Below are positions 44,461 through 57,069 of a stretch of DNA of 64,000 nucleotides, one piece after another (the first letter of the stretch is position 1; the number at the start of each line of letters is the position of its first letter). The position numbers and the translations under genes were made by a program. This DNA comes from Paragonimus skrjabini miyazakii. Lineage: Eukaryota; Platyhelminthes; Trematoda; Plagiorchiida; Troglotrematidae. The stretch is taken from NCBI GenBank assembly GCA_014338405.1, contig JTDE01002107.1, positions 1 to 64,000 of the forward strand. Direction: 5' to 3'. The notes below the pieces were generated by a model. The model had not been told where the DNA came from and ran no database searches. It saw only the letters and a list, made by a program, of their open reading frames with translations.

Positions 44461-46890
44461 AAAATGTTGTGGAATATGACAAAAACAAAGTGAACCTTGC
44501 CAACTGCGTAACACGTTTCAGTGAAAAATGAGGAAATACTTCATACTAGCTCCTCTCAAAGTAACTTTCTTTTAGTTTTGTTGTGGTATTTTTTGATTGG
44601 ATTGTCATTAAAACATGTACAATACTCTTATGCCACATCATTTGTTGGGCAATTTGTCCGGAAATTAACGTCAAAATATAATCACTCTGGAGTATATGTA
44701 AAGGAAGATAAATAATAACCTATGGTATGCCAACAGAGCAATTTTTGTATAACGAAGTATATGCACTCTAAACGCACCACGAAGTGAGACACTTTTGAGT
44801 AGTCCTGTTTGCAAGCGAAACCATAAAGTTTTTCCAAAACTTAGAGACGGTACGAAGTATCAGACGGCCCAGCGTCATTTTCTCTCAACAGCATGAGGAA
44901 AGTCTTAATTTTAAAGATATTAATGGTTGTTCATCTTCCCTTGGTCTGTATAAATTCTACCTACTGTAAAGTGTTTGCTTGTGGTTTGTGCTCATGGATA
45001 TGAAACGTGCAGAAATAAGACTCGACTTATTACGCCCCGAATTGTTGATTTGTATCTCTGTCTCGTTATCTTCGCACAGTGAGTCCACACACAAGCACAG
45101 TCGGTTGCTTGGTATGTACTCGAAGTTAAGCATGCTAAAGCAAGGTCGTATTTCTAAATTTACATAGCTATGAATTAGTTGTGAAAGACTGTTGTCCTTT
45201 ATAGTCAGGTTGTTGCACAGTTATAAAACTGCTATGTCACTGGTCTCAAAGTGAAACCGATGAATACAAAGGCTACAGAAAACATGAAAGACAGCCTCAT
45301 ACAGACTGCAAAAAGGTAAATGATACTATGGTACATCAGCTGAATTTTTTTGACTAACCATAGTTATAAGGTTTCTGTGAAACACACCAGGTAAATGGTG
45401 TCAGATTGGACATACCTTTACAAAACAGCTGTTTCTTGTAGAAACGTACTTACATTTCAACTGCTCATAGTGTTTGTACACTGAAAGCAAATAGTTAGTG
45501 TCTATCTTCGTTTTCACGCCAGTTATCTAGTTAAACCTAATTCATTCTAGTGACGGTTGGCACTTATGACAACTGCGTAGGATCAGAAGTAAAACAAAGC
45601 TGATTTTTAAATATACTTTCTTCCAAGTGTGGTGCACAACCCTTGTACATTATAGGTACGAATCAACCGCCTACGTGTTACACGTGATAATGCACAGTTC
45701 ACTTAACACCCTTTTGAACATCGATTTGGTGGCGTGATTTTTATTAGTGGGCGATAAAAATAATGTCGAATTCCATCATTGAGGTTAAGAATTCAGATTC
45801 CTGGTCACGTATGCTCAGTTGGAAGCAAACATATGATTCGGTAAGGTCCCACTCATTTCCAGTCATGTGACACCAATTATTAGTTAACACTTTAACCATT
45901 CGTGCTTACTCAGCTTCAATTGGATCAATAATGCAAGCTGACTGAAACATAGAATCATGCTATTAGTATAGCAAAACTCACTCTTTGTTTAAAGTTTTCA
46001 CGAACTTGTCTGAACGGAAAGTCGCATGAACTGTTAACCATTCGAAAGTATAAAGATTTTTCATTATCGTATGGCGATATTCCGTGTAGAATGTATTTAA
46101 CCACACCGTGCCCAGTAAAAGGTAAACTAGTCGATCTTCCACGTTTGTGAGAGCCAGTACGAAGTTAGTGGACTCTCAACCCAAGTACCGATTAGGTGAC
46201 TCTTGTTCAAGTAGGCGAGACAATCAGTGAGCACAAAAGTGATTTAATCATTCTTTCTGCATTCGTGTGGTCCTGTTGTGCATTCGGCTTGCAAAAGTTT
46301 TGATGTCGATCAACGTTCGGTGGCGTGCGATCTTTGGTCAGTTCGGTAGAACTGAACAAAGAATCTGGAATAATCCCTGTACTGATTTTCACAGGCATGA
46401 AGTAGTGGGTTGACTGTACGTTAGTTAGCTGCTCTTGAGAAGTTTGTGCATTAGTTTCGGTGTCAAACCATCACAAACGCAACAACCTGGTGGGATTTCG
46501 TCAAACTCATGTTTGCGACAATTTTAGTTGCGTAACGCAGTGGGATTTATAAAACACACCAAAAGTTGTAAAAACTCACTGTTATAAAAGCAGCTTAATA
46601 ATACTTGAAAATGTTTTGCTACTAGGCAGTCTAAATCGAACAGTAGTTTTTCGAATGATTGTGCAATAACAAGTACGTACCCGAGTTTCCATCTGATTAC
46701 GTCCTGTGGAAACCGCATTCAATCAGATCTGACATCACCGAAACGATACACACCTAGTCGAATGGCTACAATGAATTCGGAGATCGCGTAACTAGAAGAT
46801 TGCATGGACCAGTGCAAACTGGGTTGATTAGGTGCCGAAAGAGAAACATTTATTGGCTAACTATTTTACGAATGTGCAAACGGGGAAAAA
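44461..46890. other. No gene recognised
   Basis: AT-rich, with short frames and no recognised domain or repeat. Confidence 0.45.
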
Positions 46891-46953
46891 GCAATCGTAG
46901 CTTAATGGTGCATTGGCGGACGGAAGGTCGCACGCTTCAATCCCGAGCCAACC
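46891..46953 (+). other. tRNA-like element (SINE head or tRNA pseudogene)
   Basis: TAGCTTAATGGTGCA resembles an A box and CGCTTCAATCCCG a B box, about 35 nt apart as in tRNAs. The outer ends do not form a convincing acceptor stem. An A-rich AGAATAAAATAACA follows near 47030, which would fit a short SINE tail. Confidence 0.4.
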
Positions 46954-49541
46954 GAACAGAAAGGTTCATAACTTTTTGATTCTTTCCCTGATTACTCCGT
47001 AGTTGGGAGTGCATTCCACGTCGCCATTAGAATAAAATAACACTACGAGTCATATTTCCGAGTTCTATGGTCAAAAAATCAAGCTAGCAGCCACCCCCAT
47101 CGGAAGCACCAGCACTAAGCTGGTCTGAGCTAGTCAACCTATACTATCACCCTGGCAGTTGTTCCGTGGATTATAAGGATCCAGTGACTAGCAGGCATCT
47201 GGAAGCATTGTGTATCCCGCGTTGTCAGTGTGATTACAGTTGTAACAGGACCGGGAATAGCTGTTGGAATAGTACTGGTTAACAAACGCAAACAAGGCTA
47301 AACTGTTTTTGCAGACGCCAGAATGTTCAGTGTAATGAAGAAAGAGTTCAACTAATAGCTATCAAAATGCAAGTGACCGAACAACCAAACTTTTATAGTG
47401 TTTACTCAGCTCGAATTCATACAGTCTACAGACACCATTACTCCTTGTCTTTGTAGGTTGCTTACAACCCATAAACCCAGCTGCCTTTTTTGTATGAAGT
47501 TGGATATCTACACCTTACCTTATCACTACTTAGTATAGTGGCTAGCTGAGATCTTGGGGCCAGCCTGAAGAAAGGTGACCGTTCATAACTTATGTGATTC
47601 TTGAACTTGTAGATTCAGTTCGGTGCTTTTGTTTTAACAAAAGTATGTGTTCCTGTGATGCAACCTGTTTGTTTACAATTGTTTCGATTAAAACGGTAGA
47701 TAACATGTGTCATGCTGTTGACATTTTTTTAATTAGCCTGCAACCTCTCAACTTAAGCAACTTGCTTCTGAGCTGTTCTTTTAACGCACAATTCATTTTT
47801 GATAGTGATATCTACAGAAAACCCGATGGAATGACAGGGAGGTCACCAATGGAAAGGGTACCGATAGATACGTTCTTGGACAAGTTTAAATGAACGATAC
47901 TCAACACTAACAAAGCTCAAATGTTCTTCTATTTGAGGCACATCTTTAACATTTTCATGATCACAGATTCGGTTTTCAGTATAGAAGTTATTTTTAGCTA
48001 CTTGGAGAGCTTCGTGACCTGTCGTGCAAAAGCTACTCATCTGAAAGAAGAGAGTTAAGGACTCGAAAGGGTCAGTAATCACACAAGTACCATTCACTGG
48101 CTAAATCACCGACACATCGTTTTGTCACTTCCTTTAAGAGGGAATTCTATACACTCGTACCACATAGTTCTTTTGTTGGTACTCCGGTGACAAATATAAA
48201 TCTGCAGGGTGAAGTTCAGGCCCACTGCTCGTGCTCGAAAGGTTGCCGCTTCGTTTGCGATTTTTCAGTAAGTCGTATGGGTGGTACGACTCTGCAACTT
48301 TCTGTAGAATAATCAGCGTGTCAACCAGCCTGGATCAGGACAGCTAGGAGGACATCATCCACCAGCTCATCTGTGGGTCATCTACCTGGTTACAGCCACC
48401 AGATCAGCAAAGATCTACCAGTCCGTATGCCTCACAAAGTTCGATCGAACAGATCACAGTTCGTAAGCCACTGCTGTTGCGGTCGCTTATGTAACACGAT
48501 TTCATGATGGCAAGGGTTCGTTAAGTTTGACTCAGTTGCAGTGGTCATTGTTGGTTGGTGTCATTCGTTACGGATTCGCCTTTCACAGTGACCGAAGCCA
48601 AAGGTCGCCTGCTCTTTAACCATCACCACAAGTGGCTTTCACTATACCACTTGTGGTTCCATCCGCACACCACAAATCTAGTGTAAACCCGAATGAACAA
48701 GACCAAGAGGCGTGCGATTGAGACATATGCGTCCAGCTGGTCCGTGCTGGTTGGCCAATTGATAAGTTAGCACGAAGCTGAAACCCCAATCTCTCGGAAA
48801 ACAGAAAGAGAGACCCCAATGGTAAGATCTAAGCTAGGAAGAAAAATATTGAAAATGTAATGCAAGAAATAGTTGACTATAGTACATCTTAATGCACTTT
48901 AAAGAAGACAGGGAGGAGAGCAAAATTCTAGGTTGGACTGGAAGAAAACTATCGGGAAATCGCCAGTCCCCCAAAAATATTGTGTGCCCAGAAGACTATC
49001 AAAGTTCATTTGTGAGTGACCTTTATCTTTGCCATGGTCGTGCACTGCTCCGGTCTTCACAGTCCACCTAAGCCCTTGTGATACGTGTTGTTGTCATCCC
49101 GACTACACGTCTGTCTAGACTTTCGTTTGGTCCATCCTCTTTCACTCTTTTTGTTGCTATTCGCACTCCCTATAGATACGAACGAGTTTGTGATCATGTT
49201 GTCTTCGAGCTGAGCGACATAAGGAGGCTCTGCTTGGAGGCCAGTCTTTTTCATGTGTTCATGCGGTAGCCTCGGGTGGATGGGTTGGCTGGGAAGAGAC
49301 TCACTGACCGCGTATACCCCGTTGATCATTACCGTTATTCGTTATGCTGTTATCCGCTGTTTCATCGGCCGTTATTCCGCTCCGTTTACGCGCTCGTAGG
49401 TCGTAGATCCAGTAACAACAGGAACAGACAAAACATCCACCATACAGTACACCAACTACGCTGAGGAAAAGGAAAGGTAAGAGGTCATAGACACCCAAGT
49501 TTCTGAAAAGGGGAGCGAATTAATTGCCAAACGACCAATCA
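46954..49541. other. No gene; one 11-bp hairpin
   Basis: No domain is recognised. A hairpin with perfect 11-bp arms lies at 48625-48635 and 48647-48657 (ACCACAAGTGG/CCACTTGTGGT). The last few hundred bases may be 3' untranslated sequence of the minus-strand LINE that ends at 49542. Confidence 0.45.
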
Positions 49542-50645
49542 TTAACAAGAACAGAATGGATGTACTGATATGGCCTAACGTACTCGTCGTCTCTTCGCCG
49601 ACGGTGCAATGTGAGTACGCTGGTGAATTAGTAATTCAAGGCGGTCGGCGCATTCCTAGCCGCACACATCACAGCGTCATATAGTCATGTCACCACGACC
49701 TATGGCACTGGTGGGTCCCTTGCGTACCACGCACCTCTGTTCACGACCGCACAATTGCTTCACATTGAACTTTCGGACGCCCACCCGAATCGTATTCCTC
49801 CAGGCCGTCCGGTTCAACGTTAAGTCTTCCCAACATCTGCAATCAATTTTACAACGTGAAAGACTTGCCTACACAGCGTCCTGGTATCTCCGCTTTTGAC
49901 CACCAGGATTTCGCTCACCTGATCTCAGCTGTGCATACGGCAGCTGCTTCGGAATACCGTCATCTCCCATCCGACAGACGTGACCCAGCCAACGAAGCTG
50001 ATTCAACATCAACAGGGCTTCCATCCCTTTCATGTCCGCTCGCCACAGTACCTCAGTGTTCGGAATAATGTCCGGTCACCGAATACCCAAGATGCGTCTT
50101 GGACATTGTACATGGAAACGGCTCAGATAGCGCGCGTTCCGCTGATACAATGTTTAAGTTTCACTGCCATACAGCAGTATAGACATACGATTTAGCGGTA
50201 GACAAAGAGGTTAGTGTTCGGCTTCAGGCTGTGGTTCTTCCAGACACCTCTTCCATAACGTCCAAAAGCAGTACTAACCTTTACCACACGAGCTGATGGT
50301 TGGTGGTCCACGGACAACTCTGTCGACAGATTACTATCCAACTAGCAGAACTCCGCGCAGCTCTCGACAACAGCCCCAATGACGCGAATTTGAAGTGAAG
50401 GTGTACAGACAGCGCCTCCGCCCGGGGTAGGCTGAAAGAAAGAAAATGTCCTACCTGTGTTGATATCTAGTCCAAACTTGGATGCCGCGGTCGTGAATAC
50501 CGTGGTCAGTCACTGTAGTTCATCTTCGTTGGGTGCAAACAGCGCGCTACCATCTGCGAACAGAAGAACGCGAACCATTGAGGTATGTAACCGGGTTGGT
50601 GCGCTGAAACGTCGGATATTCAACAGGCATCCATACAACAGACAC
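49542..50645 (-). pseudogene. LINE reverse transcriptase 3' half with C-terminal zinc finger
   Basis: Minus-strand translation in shifting frames runs from a NIRRFSAPTRLHTS segment into VRVLLFADGSALFAPNEDEL near 50565, where the usual FADD active site reads FADG. It then gives KFGLDINTGRTFSFFQP, VWKNHSLKPNT, LGYSVTGH overlapping a decayed RRILGIRW block, and a PGG-QKRRYQD-like block. At the end lies a C2H2-type finger, CDVCG then C to HQRTH (about 49615-49671). This layout belongs to the widespread RTE-like LINEs whose protein ends in such a finger. Stops and shifts are frequent. The endonuclease fragment at 53.0-53.4 kb is the same strand and plausible family. Confidence 0.8.
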
Positions 50646-53024
50646 GCACACAGGCACATGCAAAACTATTACGTAATCTGTCAGCTCACGGAAAACAGCA
50701 ATACGACCAGATAGTCTGGTCAGACCACGACAGACACTGTCACATTCAAGTAAGTGATACGATCTCCGAAATATGGTACAAAAATAAACACGATGAAGGA
50801 CACATGCATTGGTAGACTCACTTGATCGACATGCAGTAAGCCAATGTCCCTTTTCCTTTCACAAATCCGTGGTGTGTGTTGATAGTGCGATTGCTATCCA
50901 GTAACGAGCCCCGTGTGTGATAGTTCCTATTTAGGCACTTGATAGTTATAGCAACCTGATGAGATTATGTCCTATCCACCTCCGCTACACCTTTTGTTCT
51001 GTGATCTCGTTAGAATGTTGGGAACACGTTTGATACCTCTGGATAAACCAACACCTACTCATAACGGGCAACCGATCGACTATTTCTGCTACCTTTCGTC
51101 CGAACAAATCAACCTATCAAGCGCACAAACTCCTGAACTTCCTAACTTAAACGTAAGGAGATCTCAAATCCACGAAGCATTCTTAAGTGACAACAAAAAC
51201 CGACGATATGGCGGTCATAAATTGGCAAGCGTAACTCATACACTATGGAATGAATTTATGTGGCTCTGAGTTGCTCCGTAACTTGTACGGACTCAGAGAA
51301 GCTAACTTTAGTGATTCTCGACTAACTGTGCGAAGAAAGGACAGATGTCCAGAAAGAAAGAACCGGTGCGTTGTGACCAGCCGTTTGTGCTTCATCATCC
51401 ACTTCATCCTCGACTAAATGCACGCCTTTTCGTAATCGTGCGTTTATGTGACCTGCCCAACCGATCGCGCGATGGCATGGTTGACGACCACATCGACTCT
51501 TGCTCTCGTGCTTACCATACGCCTACACATGCAGGTGGCTGTTGGTCACGCTCAGACTACTCCTTATAGCACAGAACCGTCTTACTAATTGTCCTTTGGA
51601 TTTACGAAATACAAATTGTATCTTGATTACTACGAAGAACTAAATACACCAGAACCCCATTGAAGGTCAGTTCAGGTTCCCCAGTTAAATTACGGCTTTG
51701 TTTTGTACACTCTGAGTGGCGTAACTTTGACGATCAACATCATCATATATTCAGAAGCAAAAATGACTTTTTAAAAATTTATACACTATAATAGTTGGAC
51801 TAAAATAGAACCAAATGATTACGAATTTGATGTTTCACAATCAGAGAAACTGAATTATTCACACTGTTAAAAAGTGACTGCCCAGAAAGCTGTGAAAAAT
51901 TTGGTTCAGGATTAGCTAAAGTTCTTAATAACTAGATAATCACTTGGGTCTTATCGTAGTGGGGATTGGGCATAGATTATGTTGCTGGATTAAATGGCGA
52001 TTAGGTTAGGTCTGGAAATAGATGATGTATCTTATCACGATGGTTCTTTTCAGTAAACTGTTTACAGGCTTTCAAATGCGATTCATCAAAAGCGTTGATA
52101 AAAACGTGTACGTGAAATGTCGTTGTATCGAACTAGTAACTTCATGAACTTGTTTAACAGCCTGAGATATTTCTTCAGCAGAAATGGGGAAACTACGGAA
52201 TAACGGTAGAACAAATGGGGTAGCATGATGGAGTTACTAAATCTTAAAAATGATGTGGCGGTGGGTAGAAGAAGGTTTCAAATTGAAAGCACAGACAGCC
52301 AGTCACACATTTATCATGAAAACTCCATCCACATAAAAGGACCAATACATACCATGGCATAATGCAACTTCTAAATAGTTGATTAACACCTTATAGGTGT
52401 AACCCACCATAATACCCTACGACTTGCCGACAACATTCGCTACCAACAAGCAGGATGTTTATAGTTTGGCGTTTTCGTTAGGTGCAACTTTCTTCTACCA
52501 AATCCCGTGCAGCCCTTAATCATAAATTTATTCTTATATGTTCATAAAAAGTGTCCAACACAACGGAGTATTTTATGCAAAAGTAGAATCAATGATTACA
52601 CTACTTGTCAGTAGTGTAGCAGTATTTTCAAACTTTCTGGCTCGTTTATGCGACAGCGCTATTTTGTGGTAATCTCCCAAGAGTTTTCTAGTAAATAAGA
52701 CGATTACCAAAATTGCTCATTTGTACCTACCACTTCTCCTACCTGGAGCATGCATTCATTTGGTCTGGTTTAACTGTTATATTTACGCTGAAATTGAGCG
52801 AACCTAACCCAGTATTTCACTCCAGGGATATAACTCCTCGCAAAATGCTAATGTTGATCAGACAAGCTAAACAGCAAAAATCTCTTGGGATAATGTAAGT
52901 TTCAGTTGTTCACAGTCAAAACCAACTCGCAGCAACTATTCTTTTGGACTTGTGAAAGCGGCCGCTCCGAATGGATGGAAATCATGAGGACAGCTGTAAG
53001 TTACCTGCTCCACATCATCACAAA
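50646..53024. other. Unexplained segment between two LINE pieces
   Basis: About 2.4 kb with no recognisable LINE coding sequence, although an uninterrupted element would have roughly 1.5 kb of endonuclease and RT sequence here. It is partly AT-rich (51.6-52.7 kb). Frames at 50967-51269 and 51345-51569 (plus) are unassigned. Confidence 0.4.
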
Positions 53025-53385
53025 AATCAACATTCGAGGGCTGATGCCGTGCGGTTCGCCTATCATCAAAGCATTGATGTGATCAGCGACTGCGAAGTAG
53101 ACGCCATGCTCCTGAGCACCGTCTGCCGAGTAACCTATCCAGTAGAAGGTGTATCTAGCACCTGCTTCTTGCAACTTACCTTGGTCCGCAAGCCTTGTCT
53201 CACTCAAGGCTGCTACGTCGATCCCATAGCGACGCAGTCCCATCGCGATCCGTGCGGCGCGTCGTTCTGTCCGTCCTCTGGAGCTGCATCGATCCGACGG
53301 CGTGCGCACATTTCATGCTCCAACACAAAGCGTCTTGCGTCTCCCGGCCTGTTTCGGGTTAGCCTTCGGGTTAATGAAACTTGAG
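53025..53385 (-). pseudogene. LINE AP-endonuclease N-terminal fragment
   Basis: On the minus strand the frame reads TLCVGA, a stop where Trp is expected, then NVRTPSDRCSSRGRTERRAA. It goes on to YGIDVAALSETRLADQGKL, whose Glu is the conserved metal ligand, YTFYWIGYSADG, GVYFAVADHI and GEPHGI. This is the start of an AP-type endonuclease of the zinc-finger LINE family. Similarity stops abruptly near 53025, before the YAPT and DFN motifs, so this is a truncated piece. The conserved start WNVRT has its Trp codon changed to TGA. The sequence is GC-rich compared with its surroundings. Confidence 0.8.
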
Positions 53386-54289
53386 TGAGCATTATCTGCT
53401 CGGGGATTTTTGTTGGGGAAAAATATGAGGGTGAGTGAGTGGCAGTGGTATATTTTCGTCCATCCGCCTTGCCATTTGCAGTAGATAGGGCGACCCGGCT
53501 TATCCTGCGCGACGGCCGATGCAGTATAGTATTTGGTTTCTGTTGTATGGTCATGGTTTTTATAAGCTTAGGATACTGCCACGACACCCAAACCAAAACC
53601 TTTGGCTCAAAAGCCTGTACCGCAAGGCAGCAGGTGACACACGCACAAATATGCATCATCATCAACCACCTAGAACAGGCTCGACAGTCACAACCCAAGA
53701 AATTCGGCACATTCACACAGAGATAATACTGCACAGGCAGACCGATCGCACATACACAAAGTCAGATCAGGCAAAAAACAACATCATATCGTTCCGAAAC
53801 ACAGCACACCGGAACCATACACGAACGCATCTGCGTTTTGTCCTGCCGCTCCCCTTTGGCCAACATGACATGGTTGAACCTGCAACAATCGAAGTCGCAA
53901 TCAGCATAGCCCGCCAGATCAAAACAACAGAAGCCAGACCACCACGCCAAGGTAGCAGAAATCACACACAAGCACACGAACAAATACATATAGTCAGCCG
54001 AATAGGTAGATAAACACATACGCAGTCAAAAACGCGCATGCACAAATCCAACGGAACCGACTAACTCACTCCCAATGTCACGCGCAACCCATTCAGACCA
54101 GCCAACCAACAGACAAAACATACACAGACGCAATGAGGCCCCCAATGTCACGCGCATAGTTTGCGCTTCTACTGAGTCACGTATTCTCTCTACCGTTGTT
54201 ATAGCCTGTAGGGCATACTGTTGATTGCACCCGAATGGGAATACAACAGTCAAACTCCAGAGTTAGATTTGTATGAATGAGGTAAGCTT
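53386..54289. other. No gene; probable LINE leader on the minus strand
   Basis: This lies upstream of the minus-strand endonuclease and may be its 5' leader. A CA-rich stretch on the plus strand (53700-54160) gives long overlapping frames with no domain. It ends where the Gypsy RT remnant begins. Confidence 0.4.
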
Positions 54290-54730
54290 GACCCTCTAAT
54301 CCGAAGGGAAAGCGCGGCCACTGAAAACGCCCAAAACGGAGTACCAGATGTGGATAAATAACGAAATTCTCCAGCAAACACCGGCCGCTGGTAAATAGAA
54401 GACAAACCAACCTTCTTGATTCACTCTGGATAAAATGTCGTCTATAGCTACCATTTTGCATAGTTCTTCACGAAGCACAGCGTTCAGTGGCCTAGGATCA
54501 ATGCAAACACGAATATCATTCAAGCTTGTTGGCACTGTCACTACCTGCTGACCCAGTCAGTAGAATTGCTTACAAGTGCTATCACGTAAAGATCACTTGA
54601 GCAAGTTGGATTATATCCCAACTTCTCCCGGACGACTTACCAAATTTCCATAACAGATAATGCAACTGGTGTGATATTTTGGTCTACGTGCAAACTAACA
54701 GCACCTGATGTATTACAAAAAGAGGAACCA
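54290..54730 (-). pseudogene. Ty3/Gypsy reverse transcriptase fragment
   Basis: On the minus strand the order is SLHVDQNITPVAL, VREKLGYNPT and STDWVS, the usual entry into Gypsy RT. Then come IRVCIDPRPLNAVL, AIDDILSRVNQ and, after a frameshift, LRFGRFQWPRFPFGLE (relatives have a TPFGRFRWLRLPFGL block). Similarity stops after PFGLE, before the YxDD active site. The DLxxGYW block is degraded. The element belongs to a different Gypsy lineage from the one at 3.5 kb, which lacks RT altogether. Its gag lies 1 kb upstream on the same strand. Confidence 0.85.
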
Positions 54731-54879
54731 ACATAGAGGAATACCGAACGAACACCTGAGACGTCTCTAGTAAGTAAAGAAATCCGTAGTAATGAAAGGT
54801 GAAGATATACATCTTCGAATGAATTCTAAACCCATGTTCAGTGTTGAATCTCCGTTTACCACGAAAAAGCTAACTAATA

Positions 54880-55550
54880 ATATAACTCGGTTTCATCAAA
54901 AAGCCAAAACATGGCGAACAGGCTCGTTTTCGGTGTGTCATGTTCGGGCCAAATACAACACAATAAATATAAAATTAGTTGTCAACTGAAGATTTTTGTA
55001 GAACTTAATAGAGTGGGAATCTAGTGTCATTTGGGGGATTACAGACATGGTCATTGTGGTACGGTGTCAAGTGTTCCAACGACGGTAGGCCATTGTAACT
55101 TCAGTGCTTGAACAAAAGACTTCTGCGTACACGGATTTGGGTTTCGCAGCCGGACTCTGATCGTCTCCGCAACAGCTAAGATACGATATTTCACACCTCT
55201 GGTGTGAACACGTGTGATACGGTAGATCGGCTTGAATGCGACATCCAAATCGACTCTATGACCTATAGGTGGGCCAAAATTGCACTAGAATTCTTTCGTT
55301 GTTGTCCGGTCGTCAGCCAAGCTGGATGGTGTTGGCGGACTCCCTTCAAGAAGCAACTGGTTGCTCCACAGTAACCATGTCGTTAATCCCCAAGTTACAC
55401 TAGATTCACACTATTAAGTTCGACAAAAATCCTCATTTGACAACTAATTTCATATTTATTGTGTTGTATTTGGCCTGAAGATGACACACCAAAAACGAGC
55501 TTGTACGCCATGTTTTGACTTTTGATGAAATCTCCGAGTATATTTGAACA
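54880..55550. repeat. Inverted repeat, about 180-bp arms
   Basis: Bases 54880-55060 read on the minus strand match 55365-55550 on the plus strand at roughly 80-85%. Shared landmarks are CACTAGATTC, TTAAGTTC, TTGACAACTAATTT, ATATTTATTGTGTTGTATTT and CGCCATGTTTTG. The arms are separated by about 300 bp. The structure sits where the Gypsy protease should be, between gag and RT, so it may be a foldback-type insertion. No transposase was seen. Confidence 0.75.
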
Positions 55551-55769
55551 GCCGAAACAATCGTATGACCTAACTTAGTTTCTCTAAAACCTGCATTTTT
55601 GCTGTGGTTCACATTTGTGGTTGAGCATACGAGAACTATATGGTTGATGCTTGTAGATACCTTGCCAGAGTAGAACTGACATCGTTCTCTACTTCGGTAG
55701 AAAGCCCGGAGTAAGTATTTCCTGATTCAGAAGCAACTCTAGTACCTTATAGCAACCACTGGACCTCTA

Positions 55770-56225
55770 GCTTACCGTTAATCGATTTGATGGAAGATGA
55801 CACACTGTTTAGCAAAATAGCTCACTTTCCGTTCACTTATGTGGGATTTTTCAAACGTCTGACTTTTCTTGTTCCGTCGTTCGTGTTTGACACCGCAAAA
55901 CTGGCAAAGGTATATCGCGGACTTCGCCCGTGTTTGGTTAGCTGTATTGTACTCCGTTTGGTTTTCACTGTTAAGATGTTTCATCCACTGTTCCGCCGCT
56001 GCTCCGCTGCTACGAATGTCACTGGACACGTTAATTGTCACCTTTAGCAATCTCTTCATTACTGACGCGTCCCGAACGCGGAGGACCATTTGATCATATA
56101 TGAGACTATCGTTTATGTACTTGCAAAAATGACAAGACCTCTCCAGCTCCTACAAGGTCGTCGCATATTGATTAATAAGCTCTTCGTGATTACGGTTCCT
56201 GGCAAAGGCAAAGCTTATAGAAATT
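55770..56225 (-). pseudogene. Ty3/Gypsy gag fragment with degenerate zinc knuckles
   Basis: Minus-strand translation begins near 56225 with RNHEELINQYATTL, a stop, ELERSCHF and DQMVLRVRDASVMKRLL. This is a capsid C-terminal pattern (Y...L..L...C, then D.IV.GIRD..V...LL). A spacer leads to YLCQFCGVKHERR and a later SYFAKQC, matching a zinc-knuckle pair. The second knuckle has lost most of its Cys and His residues. The frame ends at 55778. With the RT at 54.3-54.7 kb it forms one broken element on the minus strand, interrupted by the inverted repeat. Confidence 0.75.
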
Positions 56226-57069
56226 ATTTGTAACTGTATACAAGTCAGTCAACCAAGTGATCAGTAAAAGTCAGACCGACCAAACCCCGCTTGCTTCTGT
56301 CTTCAGCCCAATGTCGGAACATAGCCAACTGATATTCTTTCGATATTCCATACGAATTACTAGGTACTGCAATCATCGAACTTTTGCTTCCACGTCTGCC
56401 ATGTTTCAGGAAATCGGCTGTCGCTCGTCACAACCAAGTCCTCCGGACAAACAATTGCAATCGAACCTGATGGACCGACTCGAAATCGACCTACAAGCTG
56501 TTTTTTCTCTTGTCACTATGACACCCCTCACTAATGCGCCAAAAAATCAGAACAACGACAATCTGGGTGACAGAATGAAGTCTCAGTTTATTACCTTTCA
56601 ACACAAAAACAACACTACGACAATCACGATGCATTTTGATTAGGCTGACGGCTGCCACTTTCTACGACATTGATTGAGGCCACTCGGTTAATCAGGTCCA
56701 GCCGACGCTTTAAAAAAATTATTGTTTCAGTCACCCTTTCTTAAAGTTAACCTCCATCTAACAGCTCATCGTTTTGCTGATTGGTTGGCACTGATCGACC
56801 CCATTTCTGCTCACAACAGCTTGTGAGTGAACTTCGCTTTACAGCACGTCTCTAACGAAGAAACCGCTTCTGTTCAGTCTCATCACGGTTGGCACACATT
56901 TGAGGGAAAAGGCGTCCAATAAAGCATGGTTTTTATTCATTGCGATGCCACACGCGCGCTCACGTTTATGAACCGGAATTCCGGTCCACAACATACTTCC
57001 GGTTTCCGCTCACGCGTCGTGTGCACTTCTGCACTTCTGACGCCTTCCGTCGGAGGATTTTCTGTCTGC
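56226..57069. other. No gene recognised
   Basis: A 128-codon frame at 56257-56643 (plus) is glutamine-, asparagine- and serine-rich with no known domain. A 14-bp palindrome ACCGGAATTCCGGT lies near 56972. The 5' end of the minus-strand Gypsy element may extend into this stretch. Confidence 0.4.

Noticed and set aside
53519..54013. 164-codon plus-strand frame as a gene
   Set aside because: It lies in a CA-rich leader opposite LINE sequence, with low-complexity composition and no domain.
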